Assembly: GCF_900111675.1 (NCBI RefSeq)
Contig: NZ_FOHO01000002.1
Location: 186,001 to 250,000 of the forward strand
Direction of reading: 5' to 3'
Length of the DNA: 64,000 nucleotides
DNA from: Paracoccus homiensis
Lineage (GTDB): Bacteria > Pseudomonadota > Alphaproteobacteria > Rhodobacterales > Rhodobacteraceae
Below the pieces are notes generated by a model, which made no database searches, was not told where the DNA came from, and worked only from the letters and a program-made list of their open reading frames with translations. Of the stretch, positions 34,199 to 43,198 are shown piece after piece (the stretch's first letter is position 1; every line of letters begins with the position of its first letter). The position numbers were made by a program, and so were the translations under genes.

Positions 34199-35662
34199 TC
34201 AGTTCGCCGCCGCCTCGGACGGCAGGGCCGGGGCCGCGGCGCCGTCATCTGGCGCGGTTTCGGTGCCCTCGTCGGACTGGATCAACCGATTGTCCTGCCA
34301 TTCACCCGATGCGACCTGACCCGTGGCATAGCGCATGACGCCCTGCCCCTGCCGCTTGCCCATCTCGAAGCTGCCTTCATAGCGGTCGCCATTGGCATAG
34401 GTCGCGACACCGTCGCCGTCGATCTCGCCCCCCTTCCAGCCGCCTTCATAGACAAAGCCGTCCGGCGTGGTCAGCTTGCCCTGCCCTTCGCGCAGCCCGT
34501 TGACGAAGGCACCGGTATAGACCGTGCCATCGGCATAGGTGGCCTGCCCCTCGCCGTGGCGCTGACCGTCCTGCCACGCACCGGAATAGGTGTAGCCGTC
34601 CGGATAGGACATGCGGCCCTGGCCGTGATTGCGGGCATTCCTGAAGCTGCCCTCATAGACCATGCCATTGGCATAGGTGGCCTTGCCATCGCCCTCGATC
34701 ACGCCATTGGCCCAGGCACCCTGATAGGTGGATCCATCGGGATAGGTGATCTTGCCGGTGCCATGGGGCCGGTCGTTCTGCATCTGACCGGCATAGACCG
34801 AGCCGTCGGGATAGGTGATCTGGCCCTGCCCCTCCATCCGGCCCTCGACCCAGTCGCCGCTATAGACATAGCCGTCAGTGCCGGTGAACGTGCCCTTGCC
34901 GTGGCGGCGATCGTTCTGAAACTGACCGTCATAGACATCGCCATTGGCATAGGTCGCGATGCCCGCACCCTCGCGTTTGCCGTTCTGCATCTGACCGTCA
35001 TACTTGTCGCCCGAGGCCTGCACCAGAACCCCGCTGCCCGACATCTGCCCGGCAGCCCAGATACCGTCATAGACCATCCCGTCCGCCATGGTCAGCTTGC
35101 CACGCCCGGCGCGCTGGCCGGCCAGCATTCCACCTTCGTAGACGGCCCCGTCGGGATAGGTGATCTTGCCCTGACCTTCCTTGACCCCGGCCTTCCAGTC
35201 ACCTTCATAGCGATAGCCGTTGGGCTGGGTCAGCACCCCCTTGCCCTGATGCAACCCCTTGACGAACTGCCCCTGATAGCTGCTGCCATTGGCATAATTC
35301 GCCACGCCCTCGCCGACGATTTCGCCCGCGACCCACTGGCCCTCATAGGTGCCGCCATCGGCATAGGTGATCTTGCCCTGACCATCGGGTTTGCCCTTGG
35401 CGAACTGACCTTCATAGACCGAACCATTGGGAAATTCGGCGCGGCCCTGCCCCATGATCTGGCCCTCGACCCAGTCGCCCTCGTAGCGATAGCCGTTGGG
35501 CAGCACATAGCTGCCCTGCCCGTGCTGACGCCCGTTGCGGAACGTGCCTTCGTAGACGCCGCCATCGTCATATTGCTTGGTGATGACCTGCGCCTCGGCC
35601 GCGGTCAAACCTGCCATCAGCCCGAACGCCAATATGCCTGCTTTTGTCGCTGCCCGTTTCAT
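34199..35662 (-). CDS. exported MORN-repeat protein (18 repeats)
   Basis: 487 residues. A Sec signal MKRAATKAGILAFGLMAGLTAAEA is followed by 18 consecutive 23-residue MORN repeats (pattern NGxxYEGxWxxGxxxGxGxxxYP) from about residue 33 to 447, a degenerate 19th (TGQVASGEWQDNRL), and an acidic Ala-rich tail. MORN repeats form a long single-layer beta-sheet; in eukaryotes many bind membranes or partner proteins. Here the signal peptide puts it in the periplasm or outside. No enzymatic domain is present, so a scaffold or envelope-binding role is the inference. It is convergent with tonB and divergent from nadE. Confidence 0.9.
   Translation of the reverse strand: MKRAATKAGILAFGLMAGLTAAEAQVITKQYDDGGVYEGTFRNGRQHGQGSYVLPNGYRYEGDWVEGQIMGQGRAEFPNGSVYEGQFAKGKPDGQGKITYADGGTYEGQWVAGEIVGEGVANYANGSSYQGQFVKGLHQGKGVLTQPNGYRYEGDWKAGVKEGQGKITYPDGAVYEGGMLAGQRAGRGKLTMADGMVYDGIWAAGQMSGSGVLVQASGDKYDGQMQNGKREGAGIATYANGDVYDGQFQNDRRHGKGTFTGTDGYVYSGDWVEGRMEGQGQITYPDGSVYAGQMQNDRPHGTGKITYPDGSTYQGAWANGVIEGDGKATYANGMVYEGSFRNARNHGQGRMSYPDGYTYSGAWQDGQRHGEGQATYADGTVYTGAFVNGLREGQGKLTTPDGFVYEGGWKGGEIDGDGVATYANGDRYEGSFEMGKRQGQGVMRYATGQVASGEWQDNRLIQSDEGTETAPDDGAAAPALPSEAAAN
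34280..35590 (-). repeat. 69-bp coding repeats (MORN array)
   Basis: Eighteen in-frame 69-bp units with no gaps, each encoding 23 residues with the core YxGxW/F...GxGxxxY. Synonymous variation between units shows an old array rather than a recent DNA amplification. Confidence 0.88.
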
Positions 35663-35782
35663 CGCCCGTGCCCTTCGCCTTTTGCCCTTGGTCTATCGCA
35701 AGCGCGGCGCTGCGCAAAGCCCGACTTTTCCTTTCAGGAATGATCCCCTATCACTGGGCGCGCAATCATACGGGGTCCCGCC

Positions 35783-37441
35783 ATGTCCGACCGCTTTCGC
35801 CTGACAATCGCCCAGTTGAACGCCACCGTCGGCGACCTGCGTGGCAACGCGCAAAAGGCACGCGACGCCTGGCAGGCCGCACGCGACGCCGGGGCCGACA
35901 TGGTCGCGCTGCCGGAAATGTTCATCACCGGCTACCAGACGCAGGATCTGGTCCTGAAGGCCGCCTTTACCGAACAGGCCGTCGCGGCGGTCATGGAACT
36001 GGGCCAGTCGCTGACCGGCGGCCCGGCCATCGGGATCGGCGGCCCCTGGCGCGAAGGCGACAAGCTGTACAACGCCTATTTCGTGTTCCGCGATGGCAAG
36101 CTGGTGGCGCGGGTGCTGAAACATCACCTGCCCTTCAAGCAGCTTTTCGATGAATTGCGCCTGTTCGACAGCGGCCCGATCAGCGGCCCCTATGTCGTGG
36201 GCGACGCCCGGATCGGCAGCCCGATCTGCGAGGACAGCTGGTATCCCGACGTGGCCGAAACCCTGGCCGAAACCGGGGCCGAGATTCTGGTGGTGCCGAA
36301 TGGCAGCCCCTATCACCGCGAAAAGCTGGACCTGCGCATGGGCCATATGGTCGGTCGCGTGGTCGAAACCGGCCTGCCGCTGGTCTATGTGAACATGGTC
36401 GGCGGGCAGGACGATCAGCTTTACGACGGCGCCAGCTTCGTGCTGAACCCCGGCGGCAAGAAGGTCGTGCAACTGCCCCCCTTCCAGGAGGCGGTCGAAC
36501 ATGTAGATTTCATCCGCACCGCCGAAGGCTGGCAGGCCCAGCCCGGCCTGATGGCCCCACAGCCCGATGCCTGGGAACAGGATTACCACGCGATGATGCT
36601 GGGCCTGCGGGAATATCTGCGCAAGTCGGGCTTCCGGAAGGTCGTTCTGGGCCTGTCGGGGGGCATCGATTCCGCGCTGGTCGCCACCATCGCCGCCGAT
36701 GCCATCGGCCCGGAAAACGTGCGCTGCGTCATGCTGCCGTCGGAATATACGTCAAAGGGCAGTCTGGATGACGCCGCCGATTGCGCCACCCGGCTGGGCA
36801 CGCGGCTGGACACGGTCAAGATCGACGGCGCGCGCGACGCGGTGTCGGGGGCGCTGGCCCATCTGATGGAGGGCACACAACCCGACGTCACCGAGGAAAA
36901 CATCCAGTCCCGCCTGCGCGGTGTCATGCTGATGGCGCTGTCGAACAAGTTCAACGAAATGCTGCTGACCACCGGCAACAAATCCGAGGTCGCGGTCGGC
37001 TATGCGACGATCTATGGCGACATGGCGGGCGGCTATAACCCGATCAAGGACCTGTACAAGACGCGGGTGTTCGAAACCAGCCGCTGGCGCAACGCCAATC
37101 ACCGCGACTGGATGATGGGCCCCAAGGGCGAGGTGATCCCGCCGCAGATCATCAGCAAGCCCCCCTCGGCCGAGTTGCGCCCCGACCAGAAGGACGAGGA
37201 TTCACTGCCCCCCTACGAGGTGCTGGACGCGATCCTGGAAGGTCTGGTCGAAAAGGATCTGGCGCTGAAGGATCTGGTTGCGCAGGGCTTTGACGCCGAC
37301 ACGGTGCGCAAGGTCGAAAAGCTGCTGTATATCAGCGAATGGAAACGCTATCAGGCGGCGCCGGGTCCGCGCATCTCGACCAAGGCTTTCTGGCTGGACC
37401 GCCGTTATCCGCTGGTGAACCGCTGGCGCGACGAGCTGTGA
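35783..37441 (+). CDS. nadE: glutamine-dependent NAD(+) synthetase
   Basis: Last step of NAD synthesis: amidation of deamido-NAD using ammonia from glutamine. 552 residues, the two-domain form. The N-terminal nitrilase-type glutaminase has the triad Glu45 (LPEMF), Lys113 (VLKHHLPF) and Cys149 (SPICEDSWYPDV). The C-terminal synthetase has the ATP-pyrophosphatase P-loop VVLGLSGGIDSALVATIAAD, then NIQSRLRGVMLMALSNKF, TTGNKSEVAVGYATIYGDMAGGYNPIKDLYKT. ATG 35783 is preferred; it aligns with the family N-terminus. Confidence 0.97.
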   Translation: MSDRFRLTIAQLNATVGDLRGNAQKARDAWQAARDAGADMVALPEMFITGYQTQDLVLKAAFTEQAVAAVMELGQSLTGGPAIGIGGPWREGDKLYNAYFVFRDGKLVARVLKHHLPFKQLFDELRLFDSGPISGPYVVGDARIGSPICEDSWYPDVAETLAETGAEILVVPNGSPYHREKLDLRMGHMVGRVVETGLPLVYVNMVGGQDDQLYDGASFVLNPGGKKVVQLPPFQEAVEHVDFIRTAEGWQAQPGLMAPQPDAWEQDYHAMMLGLREYLRKSGFRKVVLGLSGGIDSALVATIAADAIGPENVRCVMLPSEYTSKGSLDDAADCATRLGTRLDTVKIDGARDAVSGALAHLMEGTQPDVTEENIQSRLRGVMLMALSNKFNEMLLTTGNKSEVAVGYATIYGDMAGGYNPIKDLYKTRVFETSRWRNANHRDWMMGPKGEVIPPQIISKPPSAELRPDQKDEDSLPPYEVLDAILEGLVEKDLALKDLVAQGFDADTVRKVEKLLYISEWKRYQAAPGPRISTKAFWLDRRYPLVNRWRDEL

Positions 37442-37457
37442 CCCGTCGCGCGGCGCC

Positions 37458-38762
37458 TTACAGGAAGAAGTCGCGCATCAGCATGTTCATCGCGTCGTCC
37501 AGGATGATGGTCAGTTCGGCCCGCCGGTCGCCATCGGCATCGGCAAGGATCCGGGTTTCGCCATTGGCGCGGACATAGCGCAGTTCGCCCTCATCGCCGC
37601 TGAAACGGCGCTGGCCGATGAACTCGAACCGTTGATCGCCGCCCCGGCCCTCATTGGCATCGACCTGACGCAGGTCGATCTTGTCGCCCTGTCCGCGCCT
37701 GAAATCCATGACCCGGTCGGCGCGGGCATCGAAATCGTCGCGAAAGCGGAAATGATCGGCACCCAGCCCGCCGATCAGCGTATCCGCCCCCTCGCCGCCC
37801 ATCACGACATCGCGGCCCGCCCCCCCGGCCAGGCGATTGTTGTCGTAATTGCCGATCAGCACATCGTTTCGCGATCCGCCGATCAGATGTTCGATGTCGC
37901 GCAGTTCCAGCCGCCCGCGGGCGGTATCGACCTTGCCGCTGTCCAGATCGGCATGAATGGCGACCCTGAATGCCGCCATGTTCACCGTGTCGCTGTCGCG
38001 ATGTGCCGGGCCAGAGGTGCTGCCGCCGCCATTCACGATGACCCGATGCCCCGCATCGGCCTGCATCTTGAAGATCAGCGTGTCGGCATCATGCCCAAGA
38101 TGCACATAGTCGGCGCCGCCCTTGTTCAGCACGACGCGATCCATGCCGCGCCCCGCATCGATCACGCCGATCCAGTTCGCACCGGTCGTGATCAGATCCG
38201 CGCCGTCGCCGGTCGATATCCGGCCCGCCTCGCTGCGGACGGTGATGGTGTCATTGCCATCCAGCGACTTAATGGACTCGACCCCTGCCCCGCGATCATT
38301 GACCACCAGCCTGTCGCGGCCATCGCCCAGATCGACCGTACCCAGCCAGTTCGTGCTGTTCAGCGTGACGACATCATTGCCATCGCCCGCGGAAATCAGC
38401 GCAACCCAGAAATTTCCGTTCACGGTGATGTTGTCATGCCCGCCGCTGGTGTCGATGATCTCGGCGCGTGTATTGGTCAGCGATATGACATCCTTGACGT
38501 CATTGCGGCACAGGATCGCGTCCAGCCTGCGACTTCCCGCTGCGCTATCCGCGATCCGCAACCCAAGCGAGCCGGACGCCCGAAGGATCGAACTGTTCCA
38601 GTCCCCGGTCATCTCGACGGTCAGCAATGGCCCGACGCTGGGTGAATAGAAAAACGCGCCGTCCAGCCATTGGTCGAACCACTGGTAATATTCGGTCCCC
38701 CCGACCGAGATTGGCGTCACCCCATCCATCGCGATGGTGGTCGAACTGTTGATCGTAGGCAT
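37458..38762 (-). CDS. RTX-type secreted protein with about 20-residue repeats
   Basis: A 434-residue secreted protein of unknown activity. Residues about 100-230 are built of roughly 19-21-residue units, each with one GxGxD-type motif (SAGDGNDVVTLNSTNWLGTV, STGDGADLITTGANWIGVI), unlike the 9-residue rhythm of the other RTX proteins. Two normal RTX motifs follow (GGAGRDVVMGGEGADTLIGGLGADHF), then a C-terminal module (DRVMDFRRGQGDKIDLRQV, RRFSGDEGELRYV, ending MRDFFL) shared with the other two. No signal peptide, so type I export is expected. GGGGGG-type ribosome site 6 bases before ATG 38760-38762. The N-terminal 90 residues are unassigned. Confidence 0.85.
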   Translation of the reverse strand: MPTINSSTTIAMDGVTPISVGGTEYYQWFDQWLDGAFFYSPSVGPLLTVEMTGDWNSSILRASGSLGLRIADSAAGSRRLDAILCRNDVKDVISLTNTRAEIIDTSGGHDNITVNGNFWVALISAGDGNDVVTLNSTNWLGTVDLGDGRDRLVVNDRGAGVESIKSLDGNDTITVRSEAGRISTGDGADLITTGANWIGVIDAGRGMDRVVLNKGGADYVHLGHDADTLIFKMQADAGHRVIVNGGGSTSGPAHRDSDTVNMAAFRVAIHADLDSGKVDTARGRLELRDIEHLIGGSRNDVLIGNYDNNRLAGGAGRDVVMGGEGADTLIGGLGADHFRFRDDFDARADRVMDFRRGQGDKIDLRQVDANEGRGGDQRFEFIGQRRFSGDEGELRYVRANGETRILADADGDRRAELTIILDDAMNMLMRDFFL

Positions 38763-38824
38763 GGCACCCCCCTTTCATGCATCAGGGGAAATATTCTGCC
38801 ATGAACCATATCGCGTGGCCGAAG

Positions 38825-38830
38825 ATTATA
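38825..38830 (-). promoter_or_regulatory. possible -10 element of the 434-residue RTX gene
   Basis: Exact TATAAT on the minus strand, about 63 bases before the RTX ATG, in an AT-rich island. No good -35 at standard spacing, so an activator would be expected. Confidence 0.3.
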
Positions 38831-38842
38831 TTGTCATGCTTT

Positions 38843-38865
38843 AATTATCGGCCCGACAAATTATC
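38843..38865. promoter_or_regulatory. direct repeat upstream of the RTX -10 box
   Basis: AATTATC occurs at 38843-38849 and again at 38859-38865, 16 bp apart, just upstream of the candidate -10. The placement would suit an activator binding near -35. The whole 38763-39022 gap (260 bp) is otherwise empty and less GC-rich than its surroundings. Confidence 0.25.
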
Positions 38866-39022
38866 AGTGAATAATGACGCAGTTTCTATCAAGCACGGCT
38901 TCTGAATATCCATTGAAGCACCGAATTCGAAAAGCCGCGGGGATCGCATCGTCCCGGTGGCCAGCCACGCGGGCCCGCCCGCGTGATGGCAAATGTGCAG
39001 ATCATAGGGAAATCGTGGCGAA

Positions 39023-39763
39023 TCAGATGCAGCGACCGCCATCGACCTCCATCGCGACACCGGTAATCATCGACGCCTCGTCCGAGGCCAGAAAACATGC
39101 GGCATTTCCCATATCCTCGGGCGTCGAAAAGCGGCCGATGGGAATAGTGGACAGAAACTTGGCGCGAATTTCGGGCGTATCCTGCCCCATGAAACTTTTC
39201 AGCAGCGGGGTTTCCCCGGCGACCGGGTTCAGCGCGTTGACGCGAATGCCGAACGGAGCCAGTTCGACCGCCATCGCCTTGGTCGCGGTGATCAGCCACC
39301 CTTTCGAGGCATTGTACCAGTTCAGATTGGGCCGGGGCGACACCCCCGCCGTCGAGGCCACATTCACGATCGCCCCCGTACCGGCCTGCTTCATCAGCGG
39401 CACGATCTCGCGGGCGATCAGGTAGATCGACTTGCAATTGACCGCCATGACCCGGTCGAAATCATCTTCTGTGATCTCCTCCATGGGACCGGGCAGATGG
39501 GTGACGCCCGCATTGTTGACCATGATGTCGATGCGCCCGAACCGCTGTGTGACATCGGCGACCATTGCGCGGACGCTGTCGGCATCAGAGACATCGGCCT
39601 GTACCGCCATGCCGCCAAGCTGATCGGCGATCCCGGCAGCGGCCTCGCCATTGATATCCGCGACCACGACCCTTGCCCCCTCGGCCGCGAATTTGCGCGC
39701 GATGCCCGCGCCGAACCCGCTGCCGCCGCCGGTGACGATGGCGACCTTGTCTTGCAATCTCAT
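39023..39763 (-). CDS. SDR family oxidoreductase
   Basis: A 246-residue classical SDR: VTGGGSGFGAGIARKFA, MVNNAGVTH, NVASTAGVSPRPNLNWYNASKGW (Ser and YxxxK catalytic set), the P-loop-like NALNPVAGETPLL, and the C-terminal SMITGVAMEVDGGRCI typical of FabG/glucose-dehydrogenase-like enzymes. GGAGG lies 7 bases before the ATG at 39761-39763. It is divergent from the ABC transporter, with 95 bp between starts, so the two may share regulation and the dehydrogenase may act on the imported compound. The substrate is unknown. Confidence 0.93.
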   Translation of the reverse strand: MRLQDKVAIVTGGGSGFGAGIARKFAAEGARVVVADINGEAAAGIADQLGGMAVQADVSDADSVRAMVADVTQRFGRIDIMVNNAGVTHLPGPMEEITEDDFDRVMAVNCKSIYLIAREIVPLMKQAGTGAIVNVASTAGVSPRPNLNWYNASKGWLITATKAMAVELAPFGIRVNALNPVAGETPLLKSFMGQDTPEIRAKFLSTIPIGRFSTPEDMGNAACFLASDEASMITGVAMEVDGGRCI

Positions 39764-39858
39764 CAGGATCCTCCCTTTCCCTTGCCGGCATCATGGCGAT
39801 GACAGGCCCGACCGCAAGGCACTTTACCGTTCTGTCATGCGGGGTTAGCGTCCGTTCC

Positions 39859-40800
39859 ATGTTGCGCTATCTCCTTCATCGGGTGATCTCTCTGGGGCTA
39901 GGCCTTGTGGCGGCCTCGGTCCTGATCTTTGCCGTGGTCACGCTGGTGCCCGGCGATCCGGCCAGCTTCATGCTGGGCACCGGTGCGCAGCCCGAAACCG
40001 TCGCCGCGCTGCGTCAGCAGATGGGCTTGGACCAGCCCTGGCCGCTGCGCTATCTGACCTGGGTCGGGGCGCTGTTGCAGGGCGATTTCGGGCAAAGCCT
40101 GACCTACAAGACGCCGGTGGCCGGGATGATCCGGGACCGGATGCAGGTTTCGCTGCCACTGGCGCTGATGGCGCTGGTGCTGGCGGCGGCGGTCGCCTTT
40201 CCGGTCGGGCTGTTTGCGGCATCGCGGCGCGGACGCGCGGGCGATGTTGCGGTAATGGGCGGCACGCAGCTGGGCATCGCGCTGCCGAATTTCTGGTTCG
40301 CGATGCTGCTGGTCCTGATCTTCGCGGTCAAGCTGCGGTGGCTGCCCGCGGGCGGGTTCGCCGGATGGGGCGATCCCGTCGCCGCGCTGAAATCGCTGAT
40401 CCTGCCGGCCATCGCGCTGGCGCTGCCGCAGGCGGCGATCCTGGCGCGGGTCCTGCGGTCGGCCCTGATCGAGCAACAGGGCCAGGATTACATCCGCACG
40501 GCACGCGCCAAGGGACTCAGCGCCGGCCAGACGTTGCGGCGTCACGCGCTGCGCAATGCGATGATCCCGGTGCTGACAATCATGGGGATGCAGTTTTCCT
40601 TCCTTCTGGCGGGGGCGATCATCATTGAAAACGTGTTCTACCTGCCGGGTCTGGGCCGCCTGATCTTCCAGGCCATCAGCCAGCGCGACCTGATCGTGGT
40701 GCAATCCGCGGTGCTGGTGCTGGTGGCGGCGGTGATCGCGGTGACCTTTCTGGTCGATCTGGCCTACGCCGCCATCGACCCGCGCCTGAGGCAGCGATGA
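39859..40800 (+). CDS. dipeptide/oligopeptide-type ABC transporter permease (DppB-like)
   Basis: A 313-residue inner-membrane permease from ATG 39859 (upstream in-frame residues are unconserved). The N-terminal helix MLRYLLHRVISLGLGLVAASVLIFAVVTLVPGDP, ending in the VPGDP motif, is diagnostic for DppB/OppB. The EAA-type loop DYIRTARAKGLSAGQTLRRHALRNAMIP contacts the ATPase. The C-terminus includes IENVFYLPGLGRL. First gene of a three-gene operon lacking a substrate-binding protein. Confidence 0.95.
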   Translation: MLRYLLHRVISLGLGLVAASVLIFAVVTLVPGDPASFMLGTGAQPETVAALRQQMGLDQPWPLRYLTWVGALLQGDFGQSLTYKTPVAGMIRDRMQVSLPLALMALVLAAAVAFPVGLFAASRRGRAGDVAVMGGTQLGIALPNFWFAMLLVLIFAVKLRWLPAGGFAGWGDPVAALKSLILPAIALALPQAAILARVLRSALIEQQGQDYIRTARAKGLSAGQTLRRHALRNAMIPVLTIMGMQFSFLLAGAIIIENVFYLPGLGRLIFQAISQRDLIVVQSAVLVLVAAVIAVTFLVDLAYAAIDPRLRQR

Positions 40801-41609
40801 AGCCCGGTCTGATCCTTGGCGCCACGCTGGCGGCGCTGGCCCTGCTGGCGGCGGCGCTGTCGCTGGTCTGGACACCTCATGACATCACGCAGCTGGCCAT
40901 CGTACAGAAGTTGCAGCCCCCGTCGGTAGCCCATCCGTTCGGCACCGACCATTTCGGCCGCGACATCCTGTCGATGGTGATGCTGGGCGCACAGGTCTCG
41001 ATCGCGGTGGCGCTGGTGGCGGTGGGCATCGGCATGGGATTGGGCGTGCCCTTGGGCCTTCTGGCCGCGGCCCATCGCGGCGGCTGGCTGGACGAGGTCG
41101 TCATGCGGGGCAACGATCTGATCTTCGCCTTTCCCAGCCTCGTCATTGCCATCCTGATCACTGCGGTCTTCGGCCCTTCGGCCGTGAACGCGATCATTGC
41201 CATCGGCATCTTCAACATTCCGGTCTTTGCCCGCGTCACGCGAGGGGGGGCGCTGCCGATCTGGACGCTGGACTATATCCGCGCGGCCGAGGTGTCGGGC
41301 AAGGGCCGCGCCCGGATCAGCCTGCAGCATATCCTGCCCAACATCGCCAACCTGCTGATCGTGCAGGGCACCATCCAGTTCAGCCTCGGGATCCTGGCCG
41401 AGGCCGGGCTGTCCTATGTAGGCCTTGGCGCACAGCCACCCACGCCCAGCTGGGGGCGCATGCTGGCCGAGGCGCAGACCATGGTCACGCTGGCCCCGCA
41501 TGTCGCGATCATCCCCGGCCTGTGCATCGTGTTGACCGTGCTGGGGCTGAACCTGCTGGGCGACGGGCTGCGCGACGCGCTGGACCCGCGGCTGCGGGTG
41601 ACGCGATGA
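40797..41609 (+). CDS. dipeptide/oligopeptide-type ABC transporter permease (DppC-like)
   Basis: A 270-residue second permease, overlapping the first by 4 bp (ATGA). It has the short N-terminus and HPFGTDHFGRDILSMVMLGAQVS, the DppC/OppC signature (HPFGTDxxGRD). The EAA loop DYIRAAEVSGKGRARISLQHILPN and the C-terminal AEAGLSYVGLGAQPPTPSWGRML are conserved. It forms the membrane channel with the DppB-like protein. Confidence 0.95.
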   Translation: MKPGLILGATLAALALLAAALSLVWTPHDITQLAIVQKLQPPSVAHPFGTDHFGRDILSMVMLGAQVSIAVALVAVGIGMGLGVPLGLLAAAHRGGWLDEVVMRGNDLIFAFPSLVIAILITAVFGPSAVNAIIAIGIFNIPVFARVTRGGALPIWTLDYIRAAEVSGKGRARISLQHILPNIANLLIVQGTIQFSLGILAEAGLSYVGLGAQPPTPSWGRMLAEAQTMVTLAPHVAIIPGLCIVLTVLGLNLLGDGLRDALDPRLRVTR

Positions 41610-43198
41610 TCCGGGTCCGCGACCTGTCGGTGACGATCGGCGACGTCCCCATCCTGCGCGATATCGATCTGGACCTGTCGCCCGGCCTGATCACCGGGCT
41701 GGTCGGCGAAAGCGGATCGGGCAAATCCATGACCGCGCTGGCCCTGATGCGCCTTCTGCCCGCGCGCGCACGGGTGCAGGGCCGGATCACTCTGGACCGG
41801 ACCGACCTGACCGCAATGCCCGAACGTCAGATGTGCCGCATCCGCGGCCGCCGCATCAGCATGATCTTCCAGGAACCGATGACCGCGCTGAACCCGCTGA
41901 TGACGATCGGCGATCAGGTGGCCGAGGTCCTGCGCATCCACCACGATCTGGACCGTGCCGCCGCGCTGCAGCGGGCCCGCGAACGACTGGACCGCGTCGG
42001 CCTGCCCGCGCCGCGCTTTCCGCTGACGCTTTTCCCGCATCAGCTGTCGGGCGGTCAGCGTCAGCGTGTCGCCATCGCGCTGGCCATCGCCGAACGCCCC
42101 GATCTGCTGATCGCGGATGAACCGACGACCGCGCTGGATGTGACCACGCAGGCGCCGATACTGGACCTGCTGCGGGATCTGGTGCGCGACGAAGGCATGG
42201 CGCTGCTGCTGATCACCCATGATCTTGCCGTGGTCGCAGGCCTTGCCGATCGGGTCGTGGTGATGAAATCCGGCCGCATCGTCGAAGCCGACAGGACCGA
42301 GGCCCTGTTTCGCACCCAGTCGCACCCCTATACCCGCGACCTGTTCGCAGCCTCGCGGCACGCACCCGCACGCGCCACGCCGCGCCGCGACGACGCGCCC
42401 CTGCTCAGCATCCGCGAGGCCCGCCGTGACTACCGCCTGCCCGGCGGCGGCAGCCTGACCGCCGTCGACGATGTCACCCTGACCATCGGGCGTGGCGAAA
42501 GCGTCGGCCTGGTCGGGGAATCGGGCTGCGGCAAATCCACGCTGACCCGCGCGATCCTGGGCCTCGATCCGCTGCAGGCGGGCCAGATCCGCCTGGACGG
42601 CCAGACCATCCGCGCGGGCCATCGGATGCCGCCCGCCCTGCGCGCCCAGATGCAGGTCGTGTTTCAGGACCCCTTCGACAGCTTCAACCCCCGATGGCGC
42701 GTCGCAAGGCTCATCGCCGAACCGTTCCACCTGACCGGCCGCCCGCCCGACTGGCGCGACCGCGTGGCAACGGTCCTGTCCCAGGTCGGGCTGGCCCCCG
42801 CGGATGCGGACAAATACATCCACGAATTCTCGGGCGGTCAGCGTCAGCGCATCGCCATCGCCCGCGCCCTGATCATCCGCCCCCGGCTGATCGTGCTGGA
42901 CGAGGCCGTCAGCGCCCTTGATGTCCGTGTCCGCGCCCAGGTCCTCGACCTGCTGGCCGATCTCAGGATCAGCCACGGCCTGTCCTACCTGTTCATCAGC
43001 CATGATCTGGGCGTCGTGCGCGGTGTCACCGACCGCGTTCTGGTGATGGAAAAGGGCCGCATCGTCGAAGACGGCCCCGCCCAACAGGTGATCGACCGCC
43101 CCGATCACCCCGCGACGCGCCGCCTTGTCGCGGCAATGCCCCGCATCCCGCAGGACTGGACCACCGGATCTTATGTGCCGAAATATCCTCGGGGGTGA
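41606..43198 (+). CDS. double ABC ATPase of the dipeptide/oligopeptide-type transporter
   Basis: 530 residues with two nucleotide-binding domains in one chain, equivalent to DppD fused to DppF. Domain 1 has Walker [14 protein letters not shown], signature [15 protein letters not shown], Walker [13 protein letters not shown]. Domain 2 has Walker [14 protein letters not shown], signature [15 protein letters not shown] and, at Walker [13 protein letters not shown]. It overlaps the DppC-like gene by 4 bp. The last codons (YPRG then TGA) fall inside a copy of the dispersed repeat, so the repeat supplies the C-terminus and stop codon. GsiA-like fusions of this kind usually import peptides or related compounds. 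Confidence 0.95.
   Translation: MIRVRDLSVTIGDVPILRDIDLDLSPGLITGLVGESGSGKSMTALALMRLLPARARVQGRITLDRTDLTAMPERQMCRIRGRRISMIFQEPMTALNPLMTIGDQVAEVLRIHHDLDRAAALQRARERLDRVGLPAPRFPLTLFPHQLSGGQRQRVAIALAIAERPDLLIADEPTTALDVTTQAPILDLLRDLVRDEGMALLLITHDLAVVAGLADRVVVMKSGRIVEADRTEALFRTQSHPYTRDLFAASRHAPARATPRRDDAPLLSIREARRDYRLPGGGSLTAVDDVTLTIGRGESVGLVGESGCGKSTLTRAILGLDPLQAGQIRLDGQTIRAGHRMPPALRAQMQVVFQDPFDSFNPRWRVARLIAEPFHLTGRPPDWRDRVATVLSQVGLAPADADKYIHEFSGGQRQRIAIARALIIRPRLIVLDEAVSALDVRVRAQVLDLLADLRISHGLSYLFISHDLGVVRGVTDRVLVMEKGRIVEDGPAQQVIDRPDHPATRRLVAAMPRIPQDWTTGSYVPKYPRG

Noticed and set aside
38845-39060. 71-codon minus-strand frame in the RTX-SDR gap
   Set aside because: Mixed composition, no ribosome site, and overlaps the SDR gene end.
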